Notes: generated by a model not told the origin, from the sequence alone. Shown: positions 8,910 to 16,718, counted from the stretch's first letter. The stretch: 64,000 nucleotides of DNA from PALSA-188 sp963828635 (GCA_963828635.1 CAWHFA010000004.1:1488001-1552000), one strand, 5' to 3'. Program-made: numbers and translations.

Positions 8910-9680
8910 TTAAAACCCCATAATGTTGTATCCGCAATCCACGTAAATAACTTCTCCTGTGATTCCAGAACTCGCGTCCGAGGCCAGAAACACTCCGGTC
9001 GATCCGACTTCGCTCACTTCCACATTGCGTCCCAACGGCGCACGCTCGGCATGAGATTTCATCATGTCACCCAATCCGGCGATTCCCCGCGCTGCCAGGG
9101 TCTTGATCGGCCCGGCGGAAATAGCGTTTACGCGAATCTTGCGTCTCCCCAAGTCCTGAGCGAGATACCGAACCGAGCATTCGAGAGCGGCTTTCGCCAC
9201 GCCCATCACGTTGTAATGAGGGACCACCTTTTCCGCGCCGTAATAACTCATAGTGATGATGCTGCCTCCGTCTTCCATGAGAGGAGCGGCGGCGCGTGAC
9301 AGTGCGATCAAGGAGTAAACGCTGACATCATGAGCGATGTGAAAACCTTCACGCGTAGTGTTGACGAAATCGTTCTTCAATTCTTCCGCCGGCGCAAACG
9401 CGACACTGTGCACGAGCACGTTCAGCTTGCCGTAACGCTCTTTCAGTTTGCCGAAAAGCTGGTCAACTTCCGCATCGCTCGAAACATCGCACATGAACGC
9501 TTCCGCCCCCGGAAGCGACAGGATCAGATCGCGGGCTTCCGCTTCTAATCGAGGATTTTGATAGGTTATGGCGAGCTTCGCTCCCGCAACATGCAATCCC
9601 TGCGCAATTGACCAGGCGATGCTGCGTTTATTTGCGACTCCAAATACGACGGCGGTGCGGCCTTCGAGACTGAATGACAT
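8910..9680 (-). CDS. fabI: Enoyl-[acyl-carrier-protein] reductase (NADH)
   Basis: The 256-aa FabI reduces enoyl-ACP in the last step of each fatty acid elongation cycle. The N-terminus has the divergent FabI nucleotide motif VVFGVANKRSIAWSIAQGL. The catalytic pair is Tyr156 and Lys163 in HYNVMGVAK (Y-x6-K, as in FabI). NAISAGPIKTLAARGI and GEVIYVDCGYNIMGF are also family-specific. An AGGAG Shine-Dalgarno lies just before ATG 9680. It is the probable target of triclosan-type inhibitors by family knowledge. It is divergent from nothing obvious; a MerR-like gene lies upstream on the same strand. Confidence 0.96.
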   Translation of the reverse strand: MSFSLEGRTAVVFGVANKRSIAWSIAQGLHVAGAKLAITYQNPRLEAEARDLILSLPGAEAFMCDVSSDAEVDQLFGKLKERYGKLNVLVHSVAFAPAEELKNDFVNTTREGFHIAHDVSVYSLIALSRAAAPLMEDGGSIITMSYYGAEKVVPHYNVMGVAKAALECSVRYLAQDLGRRKIRVNAISAGPIKTLAARGIAGLGDMMKSHAERAPLGRNVEVSEVGSTGVFLASDASSGITGEVIYVDCGYNIMGF

Positions 9681-9764
9681 ACGTGGCTCCTAGCGAAGTG
9701 AACAGGAAGAATACCGTAGAAGCTGCGATGACCCAAACTTCGGGCCTCGAAGGCATAAGGCAGA

Positions 9765-10169
9765 TCAGGCGTGACGAACTGAAAGCAGAGTCAAAATTTC
9801 CTTCAATCCCTGGCGGATGTACTTCAACTCTGAGTTGGAGTGCGAGGGGAACGGCAGCGGGCTTTGTTTTTTGTCGGTCTTTAACTCAGTGCGCAATTGT
9901 TGACGGGCACCGACGATGGTGAATCCTTCTTCGTATAAAAGCTTTTTTATCTTCAAAACATTCTCAACGTCTTTGCGGCGATACATACGCTGGCCTGTAC
10001 TGCTCTTGATGGGCTTGAGCTGCGGAAATTCGGTTTCCCAGAAACGAAGCACGTAGGCCTGGAGCTCGCAGAGTCGCGAAACTTCACCAATGCGAAAGTA
10101 GAGTTTGTCGGGGACGATTACTTCGGCGGTGTGCGCTGACTTGGCCGCGGCTCGATTCGTCAGTTTCAT
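9765..10169 (-). CDS. MerR-family transcriptional regulator
   Basis: The 134-aa product has a MerR-type winged helix-turn-helix: FRIGEVSRLCELQAYVLRFWETEFPQL, then YRRKDVENVLKIKKLLYEEGFTI. The YVLRFWE segment is typical of the branch often found beside translation or lipid genes in acidobacteria and deltaproteobacteria. No metal-binding cysteine set is seen in the short C-terminal part, so the effector is unknown. The frame is open to 10208; ATG 10169 is chosen because GGGAG precedes it. It is upstream of fabI in the same direction, with an 84-nt gap. Confidence 0.8.
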   Translation of the reverse strand: MKLTNRAAAKSAHTAEVIVPDKLYFRIGEVSRLCELQAYVLRFWETEFPQLKPIKSSTGQRMYRRKDVENVLKIKKLLYEEGFTIVGARQQLRTELKTDKKQSPLPFPSHSNSELKYIRQGLKEILTLLSVRHA

Positions 10170-10309
10170 CGACTCCCGATTTTTAGCATGACGGGGCTTG
10201 CGGTACAAGGCTTTTGAAATATTAAGTCCAACAAAAAACCCCCCGGGAGGTGCTTCTCACGAGAGGCTGACTCTTTGATGTTGCTTTGCGAGTATGTTCT
10301 CGCTTGCGG

Positions 10310-10351
10310 TTAATGTTTCTTTTTTTTAGCTGCTTTTTTCTTGGTTGCCAT
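10310..10351 (-). CDS. Tiny lysine-rich peptide, 13 aa
   Basis: The peptide would be MATKKKAAKKKKH: 13 residues with 7 Lys and no acidic residue. It is listed because AGGAGG (10359-10364 on the plus-strand numbering) sits exactly 7 nt before its ATG, the best Shine-Dalgarno in the window. A TTGACA hexamer lies upstream and a GC-rich palindrome with a T-run lies downstream. Such a basic peptide could bind nucleic acid or the ribosome, but that is only inference. It could also be a leader or an accidental ORF. No function is assigned. Confidence 0.45.
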   Translation of the reverse strand: MATKKKAAKKKKH

Positions 10352-10429
10352 TTTATTTCCTCCTGTAGCAATTTTTCCCTTGAAGCGTGTTCCAGTCCAG
10401 CACTTGTACCAGCTACTTTGCTACCCCAA

Positions 10430-10459
10430 GATATTGATGCCTAGTAATGTAACTGTCAA
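10430..10459 (-). promoter_or_regulatory. Possible promoter for the tiny ORF
   Basis: On the minus strand TTGACA (10454-10459) matches the -35 consensus fully. A weak -10 candidate, CAATAT or ATATCT, follows after 17-19 nt. The tiny ORF starts about 80-100 nt downstream. The -10 match is poor, so this is tentative. Confidence 0.3.
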
Positions 10460-10691
10460 TATAAATCGGCGAGTTTCGGTCATGGGGATTCCAGAAAGTA
10501 ATTTCGTTGCGGGAAAAAATTGCTATTCGAAAACGGATGTTTACTCGTAACCAGTAGCGAGAATCGTCTCGTGACTCCGAGGTCCCGCAAAAGCGGCGAG
10601 ACCTGGGGCACCCCAAGTTCGGCGCTCGCGGTCACGCGGAACGGCGAAGCTCGGTGCTAGACTGGAAACTTTGCGGACGGGAACCTTTTCT

Positions 10692-11744
10692 ATGAAAAGT
10701 TCGATGAAGGCGGTGGTAAAGCAGAACGCCACTGCCGGCGTGGAAATTCGGGAGGTTGCGGTTCCCCGCTTCGCAGAAAACGAAGTGCTGGTGAAGGTCG
10801 AGGTGGCATCGATTTGCGGGACCGATCTGCATATTTATGAATGGGACCGGTGGGCCCAGAACCGAATTCACCCTCCGCTCATTCCCGGACATGAATTTTG
10901 CGGGCACGTGGTTGCCTGCGGGGAAAAAGTCACCAGTACAAAGGAAGGCGATTTTGTATCGGCAGAAATGCACGTGGCGTGTGGAAAATGTTTGCAGTGC
11001 CGCATCGGCGAGGCCCACATCTGCCAGAATGTGACGATAATTGGAGTGGATTCCAACGGGGCTTTTGCCGAGTACGTGGTCATTCCAGAATCAAATATAT
11101 GGAAGCTTGACCCGGAAATTCCTACGGAATACGGATCGATTCTTGATCCTCTGGGAAATGCGGTGCATTGCGTTCTGGCAGGAGAGATCGCCGCCAAAAC
11201 GGTGGCCATCACGGGCTGCGGCCCCATTGGGTTATTTTCAATTGCGGTGGCTCGGGCGTTAGGCTCATCGCAGGTGTTTGCGATCGAGGTAAACGAACAT
11301 CGCAGGCGCATCGCCAAGGAAATGCATGCCGACTTTGTGTTGGATCCTTCCACCGAAGATGTGCAAGCGATGGTCATGGCAAAGACCGGCGGTCTTGGCG
11401 TAGACGTGGTGCTCGAGATGGCGGGAAATCCCAGCGCGATCCGCATCGCCTTCGATATCGTGAGGCGCGGCGGGCGGATTTCTCTTCTTGGACTGACCTC
11501 GAAACCGATTTCGCTAAATTTTTCAGAAGATATCATCTTCAAGGGCATCACGGTGCAGGGCATCAATGGACGCCGCATGTATCAAACCTGGTATCAGATG
11601 AGCGCTCTTTTGAAAAACCAGAAACTGGATTTACATCCAGTAATTACTGACCGCATGCCGATGAGCGATTTTTCCAAGGGGATGGACCGCTTGAAAACGG
11701 GCGAGGCAAGCAAGATTCTGCTTTATCCAAATGGCACTCGATAG
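10692..11744 (+). CDS. tdh: L-threonine 3-dehydrogenase
   Basis: This zinc-dependent medium-chain dehydrogenase of 350 aa oxidises L-threonine to 2-amino-3-ketobutyrate with NAD. Catalytic zinc ligands are in SICGTDLHIYEWD and GHEFCGHV, and the structural-zinc cysteines are in CGKCLQCRIGEAHIC. The Rossmann motif AITGCGPIGLFSIAVARALG and the TDH-specific WDRWAQNRI support the specific call. The frame is open from a TTG at 10671, but ATG 10692 (MKSSMKAVVK) fits the family. The 3' end overlaps tsaD by 14 nt, so the two are translationally linked. Confidence 0.93.
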   Translation: MKSSMKAVVKQNATAGVEIREVAVPRFAENEVLVKVEVASICGTDLHIYEWDRWAQNRIHPPLIPGHEFCGHVVACGEKVTSTKEGDFVSAEMHVACGKCLQCRIGEAHICQNVTIIGVDSNGAFAEYVVIPESNIWKLDPEIPTEYGSILDPLGNAVHCVLAGEIAAKTVAITGCGPIGLFSIAVARALGSSQVFAIEVNEHRRRIAKEMHADFVLDPSTEDVQAMVMAKTGGLGVDVVLEMAGNPSAIRIAFDIVRRGGRISLLGLTSKPISLNFSEDIIFKGITVQGINGRRMYQTWYQMSALLKNQKLDLHPVITDRMPMSDFSKGMDRLKTGEASKILLYPNGTR

Positions 11745-12879
11745 TGGTGGAACTATTCTCGGAATTGAAAGCTCTTGCGACGAAACCGCAGCCGCGGTGG
11801 TCTGGGCGGGCGAGAAACTTCTTTCCAACGTTGTCTATTCGCAAATCGCGATTCATCAGCCATACGGCGGAGTAGTACCCGAGTTGGCATCGCGCGAGCA
11901 TCTGCGCGCGATCGTACCCGTCGTCCGCAAAGCTTTGAGCGACGCCGGACAAACTTACCAGTCCATCGACGCGATCGCGGTAACGCAAGGACCGGGGCTG
12001 GCGGGGGCGCTGCTGGTTGGCATCAGTTATGCAAAAGCGCTGGCGTTCGCGCTTGATAAACCTTTGATCGCAGTGAATCACCTGGAAGGGCACATCCACG
12101 CGGTTTTGCTTCAGGAACGTCAAAACGGAAATAACGTCATCGAATCCCCCGTGGTCGCTCTGGTGGTTTCAGGGGGACACACGCATCTTTACTTAGCGGA
12201 GCCCCGCGATCAGAGCTGGTCGTACAAAAACATCGGACGCACGCGAGATGACGCCGCCGGCGAAGCCTTCGATAAAATCGCGAAGCTCCTAGGACTCGGC
12301 TACCCTGGGGGGCCACTGATCGATAAGCTCTCGGCATTTGGAGACCCCTCTGCTGTAAAGTTCGCTCCCACGCAACTCAAGCACCGCGATCGCAATGAAA
12401 AAATCTCGGAAGAAGGCCAACGGTTCGATTTTTCTTACAGTGGAATAAAAACTTCGGTTCTTCGTTATGTGGAAACCAATAAGTTGCAGGAGGAAATCAA
12501 ATCGCGGCGGGAGCGAATAATCTCCATCGCAAGTCCGACGTTGGAGGATTACCGCGCTGCATGTCCGCAATCAACTCTCAACCTCATCGCGTCCTTTCAA
12601 CGGGCAATGGTTAATGATTTGGTCCGGAAGACGTTAGAGGCTTGCGAAAATTATCAGGCGGCAACACTGTTGGTGACCGGAGGCGTCGCTGCTAACAACG
12701 AACTTCGCCAGCGCTTTGAATTGGAATCACACAAGGTGGGCATGAATGTATATTTTCCATCGCGTTCTCTGGCGACTGACAATGCCGCGATGATAGCCGC
12801 AGCAGCTTTTCCCAAGTGGTTAGAAAAGGATTTTGCCAGGGAAGATTTTTCCGCCGAACCGGGCTTGGCGCTGAAGTAA
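11731..12879 (+). CDS. tsaD: tRNA N6-adenosine threonylcarbamoyltransferase
   Basis: TsaD (382 aa) transfers the threonylcarbamoyl group to A37 of tRNA, completing t6A synthesis with TsaB and TsaE. Family motifs are ILGIESSCDETAAAVV at the start, YGGVVPELASREHL with the metal ligands in HLEGHIHAVLL, and LVVSGGHTHLY. A later segment is DDAAGEAFDKIAKLLGLGYPGGP, and VTGGVAANNELRQRF is near the end. About 30-40 residues longer than the E. coli protein through an insert near residues 245-275. It overlaps the end of tdh by 14 nt. Confidence 0.96.
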   Translation: MALDSGGTILGIESSCDETAAAVVWAGEKLLSNVVYSQIAIHQPYGGVVPELASREHLRAIVPVVRKALSDAGQTYQSIDAIAVTQGPGLAGALLVGISYAKALAFALDKPLIAVNHLEGHIHAVLLQERQNGNNVIESPVVALVVSGGHTHLYLAEPRDQSWSYKNIGRTRDDAAGEAFDKIAKLLGLGYPGGPLIDKLSAFGDPSAVKFAPTQLKHRDRNEKISEEGQRFDFSYSGIKTSVLRYVETNKLQEEIKSRRERIISIASPTLEDYRAACPQSTLNLIASFQRAMVNDLVRKTLEACENYQAATLLVTGGVAANNELRQRFELESHKVGMNVYFPSRSLATDNAAMIAAAAFPKWLEKDFAREDFSAEPGLALK

Positions 12880-12883
12880 GTTC

Positions 12884-13294
12884 TTAAACTCCGCTGGATT
12901 TGCCCATGGCGCGATTGCCCAGCAGGGATTCTAAGGCTCTAGCGAGTTGGTCTTCAATATCGATGTCTTTAAAGACTGCCAAGTTCGCGCGCTGCTCGCC
13001 ACTTTGAGACGCACCGCTGCTTTTGCCGGCCAGTGTGATCACCGGAATACCTGCCGTGCTGGGATCGTTCTTTAACACCGTAATCATGTCAGTACCATTC
13101 ATCTTCGGCATGTTGATGTCGGTGATGATGATGTCGGGGGTGCGGCGCTTCACGTGTTCAAGGGCTTCCAGACCGTTAGAGGCGGACTCGACGGAGAAGC
13201 CTCGGTCTTCCAGAAAGCGGCAAACGGTATGGCGGATCAACATCGAATCGTCCACTACCAGTGCCGCAACTGCACGTTTTACATCCACCGGCAT
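12884..13294 (-). CDS. CheY-like single-domain response regulator
   Basis: The 136-aa protein is a lone receiver domain with no output domain. Asp15-Asp16 form the acidic pocket, and Asp59 in IIITDINMPKMNG is the expected phosphorylation site. The Thr in PVITLAG fits the switch residue, and the Lys in AVFKDID replaces the usual KP pair. The C-terminal tail is basic. No kinase is adjacent. A 49-aa zinc-ribbon gene lies 93 nt upstream on the same strand, possibly in the same transcript. It may act by protein contact, for example on motility or a phosphorelay; the pathway is unknown. Confidence 0.88.
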   Translation of the reverse strand: MPVDVKRAVAALVVDDSMLIRHTVCRFLEDRGFSVESASNGLEALEHVKRRTPDIIITDINMPKMNGTDMITVLKNDPSTAGIPVITLAGKSSGASQSGEQRANLAVFKDIDIEDQLARALESLLGNRAMGKSSGV

Positions 13295-13387
13295 ACGTTC
13301 CTTAAGCCGACATTATCAACTGTCAAGTCGGCTCACAAGGGGATTGGGGCTCGCCGCGATTACTTTGGTGGAGAGTTTGTCCTGCGG

Positions 13388-13537
13388 TTAGAGTTCGTTG
13401 GCAAGCGACGTGTCTTCGATGGCCATGTCGCGGAATTCGCTGGATTCGAAGATTTCCCGGCACTCCAGGCATTCTACGAATTCGGCATCCTCTTCTCGGG
13501 CCACGATCTGCACGCGCGGGTGCTTGCATTGTCCCAT
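13388..13537 (-). CDS. Small zinc-ribbon-like protein, 49 aa
   Basis: The predicted protein starts MGQCKHPRVQIVAREED and has ligands Cys4, His6, Cys23 and Cys26 (C-x-H ... C-x2-C), the pattern of a mini zinc ribbon. The rest is acidic. The frame is open for 62 more codons upstream, but those lack any conserved look; GAGAAGAG lies 6-9 nt before the ATG at 13537, which is therefore chosen. It precedes a CheY-like gene on the same strand. Function is not recognised. Confidence 0.55.
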   Translation of the reverse strand: MGQCKHPRVQIVAREEDAEFVECLECREIFESSEFRDMAIEDTSLANEL

Positions 13538-13784
13538 GCTGTTTCTCTTCTCGGGGGGCTGATCGGAATTGATAGCGCTCATAAAATCCGGGTTTAGCGT
13601 CGAGTACGGGGAGTACTCATTTACGCCGGAATTTTCACAAGTTTTATCGTCTCCGGGGGGTGTTGTCAAGCACCAAGAGTGCGTTACTGAAGTTGGTGGT
13701 TTGGTAGGGTGCGTTTTCTTCATGTGGATCCGACACTCATGTCCGACGCCTGTGACCTTGGTGGTCAGCTGCCAAAAATCTCAG

Positions 13785-13816
13785 TCAAAAGTGGCGGACG
13801 GGGTGTCCGCCCTACA
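13785..13816. repeat. GCGGACA-type palindromic repeat, copy 4
   Basis: The unit starts TCAAAAGT, has core GGCGGAC-GGGG-TGTCCGCC with a slightly changed loop, and ends CTACA. It is the most diverged of the four copies seen here. Confidence 0.65.
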
Positions 13817-13894
13817 TTTCTCGCATTTCAACCGATGTGCCTCGCAATCCGCTGCAATCGGTTGCTTTTAAGGACGTTAGTCGCTAAACTACCA

Positions 13895-13919
13895 ATATCC
13901 GACTAAAATAGTCGTATTT
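13895..13919 (+). promoter_or_regulatory. IscR/Rrf2-type operator over the ISC promoter
   Basis: The core CGACTA-AAA-TAGTCG (13900-13914) is a perfect inverted repeat preceded by ATATC. It agrees with most positions of the known type 1 IscR site (ATA, two pyrimidines, GACT, A/T-rich centre, AGTC). TAAAAT at 13904-13909, inside the dyad, is a good -10 candidate, so a bound regulator would block RNA polymerase. The regulator ATG at 13925 is only 5 nt beyond the site, which implies a very short leader. Confidence 0.7.
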
Positions 13920-13924
13920 ATTAA

Positions 13925-14383
13925 ATGCTGAAACTGACCAAAAAAGCCGACTACGGCCTCATGGCCATGAAGCACTTGGCTGAACGCTTAGACGACGGCG
14001 CGTGCAGCGCTAAGGATGTCGCCGACGCGTACGGCATTCCGGTCGAGGCCTTGGCGAAGATATTGCAACGGCTCGCAAAAGCTGGCCTTTTGTTATCTCA
14101 GCACGGTACGAAGGGTGGATACACGCTGGCCAGAAGTGCGCGAATGATTTCGGCATTTGAGGTGATTCGGACGATTGATGGTCCTTTATTCATAACGTCG
14201 TGCATTACGGTGCGCGGGGAATGTGATCAGAGCGAGCGCTGCACCATTCGTGAACCTTTGCGGCGAGTGAACGACAGCATCGAACAGGTACTGCGGCGCA
14301 TCACTATAGCTGATATGCGAGAAGAAGGCGATGAGGTACAGCGGACTCCGAAAGAAAACCTGGAGTTGGTGAATTTGCGGTAA
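13925..14383 (+). CDS. iscR: Rrf2-family regulator of the ISC operon (IscR-like)
   Basis: This 152-aa winged-helix protein begins MLKLTKKADYGLMAMKHLAE, a standard Rrf2 N-terminus, and the recognition region includes VEALAKILQRLAKAGLL followed by the wing HGTKGGYTLAR. Three cysteines, Cys93, Cys100 and Cys106 (C-x6-C-x5-C), fit the Fe-S ligand region of IscR, whose spacing is slightly shorter. It heads the ISC operon, and an IscR-type dyad covers its promoter. This supports feedback control by cluster supply. Whether it is functionally IscR or a SufR-like branch is not settled by sequence. Confidence 0.88.
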   Translation: MLKLTKKADYGLMAMKHLAERLDDGACSAKDVADAYGIPVEALAKILQRLAKAGLLLSQHGTKGGYTLARSARMISAFEVIRTIDGPLFITSCITVRGECDQSERCTIREPLRRVNDSIEQVLRRITIADMREEGDEVQRTPKENLELVNLR

Positions 14384-14394
14384 ATCTTGGAACG

Positions 14395-14427
14395 TCAAAA
14401 GCCGCGGACAAGAGTGTCCGCGCCACA
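14395..14427. repeat. GCGGACA-type palindromic repeat, copy 2
   Basis: The unit starts TCAAAAGCC, has core GCGGACA-AGAG-TGTCCGC at 14404-14421, and ends GCCACA. It lies in the 69-nt space between iscR and iscS, so it is probably transcribed within the operon mRNA. Confidence 0.75.
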
Positions 14428-14452
14428 GGTCACATATAACGGAGAAAATTTA

Positions 14453-15727
14453 ATGGCGACACAAGTAAGAAGCGATTTACAAGAACAGCGTACCGAAGCT
14501 CATGGCGTAAAGCTGCCGGTATATATGGACAACCACGCGACCACCCCCATGGATCCGCGAGTGCTCGAAGCGATGCTGCCCTACTTCATGGAGAAATTCG
14601 GCAACTCGGCCAGCCGCAACCATTCATTCGGATGGGCCGCCGAAGAAGGCGTGGACACAGCGCGGGAGCAGATCGCGAAATTGTTGGGCGCAACTCCCAA
14701 GGAAATTATTTTTACATCGGGCGCGACCGAGAGCAACAACCTTGCGATCAAGGGCGTTGCCGAAATGTACAAAGAAAAAGGCAACCACATCATTACCGCC
14801 GTCACCGAGCACAAGGCAGTGCTCGATACCTGCAAGCGGCTGGAAAAATATGGATATCGCGTAACTTACATGCCGGTCCAAAAAGACGGGCTGATCGACC
14901 TCGAAGATTTGAAGCGCGCGATCGATGACAAGACGATTCTGGTCACCATAATGTTTGCCAGCAACGAAATCGGAGTGCTTCAGCCGATCGCGGAAATTGG
15001 AAAGATTTGTCACGAGCGCGGGGTCATTTTTCATACCGACGCCACCCAGGCAGTGGGCAAGGTACCGGTGGACGTCAACAAGATGAACATCGATTTGCTC
15101 TCGATTTCAGCGCATAAGATGTACGGGCCGAAAGGGGTTGGAGCTTTGTACGTTCGCCGGAAGAATCCGCGAGTACAGCTTTCCGCAATCATCGATGGAG
15201 GCGGCCATGAGCGCGGCATGCGTTCCGGAACTCTCAACGTGGCAGGAATCGTTGGACTGGGTAAGGCCTGCGCGATCGCATCGGAAGACATGGCCAAAGA
15301 AGCTTGCCATCTCGCCGGACTGCGCAATCGGCTGAAAGATAAAATTATGGGCCGCCTCGACGAGGTTTACATCAACGGCAACATGGAGCATCGCCTGCCG
15401 GGCAATCTGAATATCAGTTTCGCGTATGTTGAAGGCGAATCGCTGCTGATGGGCATCAATGACATCGCGGTATCCAGCGGATCGGCCTGCACCTCCGCGA
15501 CACTGGAGCCATCTTATGTATTGAAGGCGCTCGGCACAGGCGACGACTTGGCGCATAGTTCGATACGCTTTGGCATTGGGCGTTTCAACACCGAAGCCGA
15601 AGTAGATTACGTTGCAGATCGTGTGGTGGAGACGGTTTCGCGCCTGCGCGAACTTTCTCCGCTTTACGAAATGGCAAAAGAGGGCATCGATATCAAGTCA
15701 GTAAAGTGGGCGGCCGAAGCGCACTAG
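14453..15727 (+). CDS. iscS: Cysteine desulfurase
   Basis: This PLP enzyme of 424 aa takes sulfur from cysteine and delivers it as persulfide to IscU. It has YMDNHATTPMDPRVLEAM near the start, ATESNNLAIKG, and HTDATQAVGKVPVDV. The PLP-lysine motif is SISAHKMYGPKG, and the active-site cysteine loop is SSGSACTSATLEPSYVL, a long flexible loop as in group I (IscS/NifS) enzymes. The frame is open upstream to 14387 through the repeat; ATG 14453 has GGAG before it and is chosen. It is followed by iscU after 24 nt. Confidence 0.96.
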   Translation: MATQVRSDLQEQRTEAHGVKLPVYMDNHATTPMDPRVLEAMLPYFMEKFGNSASRNHSFGWAAEEGVDTAREQIAKLLGATPKEIIFTSGATESNNLAIKGVAEMYKEKGNHIITAVTEHKAVLDTCKRLEKYGYRVTYMPVQKDGLIDLEDLKRAIDDKTILVTIMFASNEIGVLQPIAEIGKICHERGVIFHTDATQAVGKVPVDVNKMNIDLLSISAHKMYGPKGVGALYVRRKNPRVQLSAIIDGGGHERGMRSGTLNVAGIVGLGKACAIASEDMAKEACHLAGLRNRLKDKIMGRLDEVYINGNMEHRLPGNLNISFAYVEGESLLMGINDIAVSSGSACTSATLEPSYVLKALGTGDDLAHSSIRFGIGRFNTEAEVDYVADRVVETVSRLRELSPLYEMAKEGIDIKSVKWAAEAH

Positions 15728-15751
15728 AATCCGAATTCTTTAGGAGAAAAA

Positions 15752-16171
15752 ATGTCATATAGCGATAAGGTTCTCGATCATTATTCCAATCCCCGCAACG
15801 TCGGGTCATTGGACAAAAACAGCTCTGAAGTCGGCACCGGCTTGGTTGGCGCTCCCGAATGCGGAGACGTGATGAAGCTGCAAATCAAAGTCAATCCGCA
15901 GACCAATGTCATTGAAGAAGCCAAGTTCAAGACTTTCGGATGCGGCTCTGCCATCGCATCGTCTTCGCTCGCCACCGAATGGGTGAAGGGCAAGACGGTC
16001 GAAGAAGCGCTGCAAATCAAGAACACCGAAATCGTGAAAGAACTGGCGCTGCCGCCGGTAAAGATTCATTGCTCGGTGTTGGCCGAAGACGCCATCCGCG
16101 CTGCGATTCAGGACTGGAAAAAGAAGCAGGAAACTGGGACGCCCTTGACCGCTGCGGTTGCAGTTCAGTAA
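15752..16171 (+). CDS. iscU: Iron-sulfur cluster scaffold protein IscU
   Basis: The 139-aa scaffold assembles nascent [2Fe-2S] clusters. Ligands Cys37, Asp39, Cys64 and Cys107 lie in APECGDVM, TFGCGSAIA and KIHCSVLAEDA. The HscA recognition motif LPPVK is present at 100-104, which fits the presence of hscA and hscB in the same operon. An AGGAG Shine-Dalgarno precedes ATG 15752. Length is normal with a slightly extended C-terminal tail. Confidence 0.97.
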   Translation: MSYSDKVLDHYSNPRNVGSLDKNSSEVGTGLVGAPECGDVMKLQIKVNPQTNVIEEAKFKTFGCGSAIASSSLATEWVKGKTVEEALQIKNTEIVKELALPPVKIHCSVLAEDAIRAAIQDWKKKQETGTPLTAAVAVQ

Positions 16172-16187
16172 TTGTTGAGTTGAGACG

Positions 16188-16577
16188 ATGACAACGCTGA
16201 CCGAAGATACCTCGAAGGTTTCCACGCCAGCAGTTCGCCCGAAAGGCGGCGTGCTGGTGACGGACAAAGCGCTGGGAAAAATTCGCACCGCGATCGTGAA
16301 AGAGGGAATTTCACCAGAGCAGGGCGGACTGCGTCTGGGCGTACAGGGCGGGGGATGCTCAGGCCTGAGCTACAACATTCGCTTCGACACCCAGCCTAGA
16401 GAACGCGATCGCATTTTCGAATTCGGGGATGTGCGCGTATTCGTGGATCCGAAGTCGTTCATCTATCTGCATGGCATGACGCTGGATTATCAAGAAACGC
16501 TGATGCAGCAAGGCTTTGTCTTCGTGAATCCAAACTCGACTAAATCGTGCGGCTGCGGAACTTCGTTCTCGAGTTGA
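16188..16577 (+). CDS. iscA: Iron-sulfur cluster assembly protein IscA (A-type carrier)
   Basis: This 129-aa A-type carrier transfers Fe-S clusters to client proteins. The three conserved cysteines are Cys57 in GVQGGGCSGLSYN and Cys121 and Cys123 in KSCGCGTSF. An extra N-terminal tail of about 20 residues precedes the core domain that begins GVLVTDKALGKIR. It follows iscU by 16 nt in the ISC operon. By sequence it could equally be named ErpA-like; context favours IscA. Confidence 0.94.
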   Translation: MTTLTEDTSKVSTPAVRPKGGVLVTDKALGKIRTAIVKEGISPEQGGLRLGVQGGGCSGLSYNIRFDTQPRERDRIFEFGDVRVFVDPKSFIYLHGMTLDYQETLMQQGFVFVNPNSTKSCGCGTSFSS

Positions 16578-16597
16578 GTCTGGTTTTGATTGTGTGG

Positions 16598-16617
16598 CGC
16601 GGGCGCCCTCGCCCGCG
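16598..16617. repeat. GC-rich palindrome between iscA and hscB
   Basis: CGCGGGCG-CCCT-CGCCCGCG is a perfect 8-bp inverted repeat with a 4-nt loop. With the GCGGACA-type unit 36 nt further on it forms a two-palindrome cluster inside the operon. No T-tract follows. Confidence 0.6.
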
Positions 16618-16652
16618 AGGCAGCATCCGCAAGGTTTCGTTCTATTTGAACT

Positions 16653-16685
16653 TCAAAAGCGGCGGACAAGAGTGTCCGCCCTACA
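16653..16685. repeat. GCGGACA-type palindromic repeat, copy 3
   Basis: The unit starts TCAAAAGC, has the perfect core GGCGGACA-AGAG-TGTCCGCC (16661-16680), and ends CTACA. It lies between iscA and hscB. Confidence 0.75.
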
Positions 16686-16718
16686 TAAATCAAATTGACT
16701 GACTCCCAACATTCCGCG

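Larger units (their letters stand above)
10170..10691. other. Intergenic region with tiny ORF and possible promoter
   Basis: This stretch of about 520 bp lies between the divergent MerR and tdh genes. It holds the 13-codon lysine-rich ORF at 10310-10351 (minus) and a promoter-like TTGACA about 100 nt upstream of it. The GC-rich palindrome ACCTCCCGGGGGGT plus a run of T (minus strand, about 10226-10248) lies downstream of the small ORF and may end its transcript. No other gene is seen. Confidence 0.5.
13538..13924. other. Intergenic region upstream of the ISC operon
   Basis: This gap of about 390 bp lies between the divergent zinc-ribbon gene and the ISC operon. It contains one copy of the GCGGACA-type palindromic repeat (13785-13816) and, at its right edge, an IscR-type dyad that covers the likely -10 element. 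I see no further gene. Confidence 0.6.
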
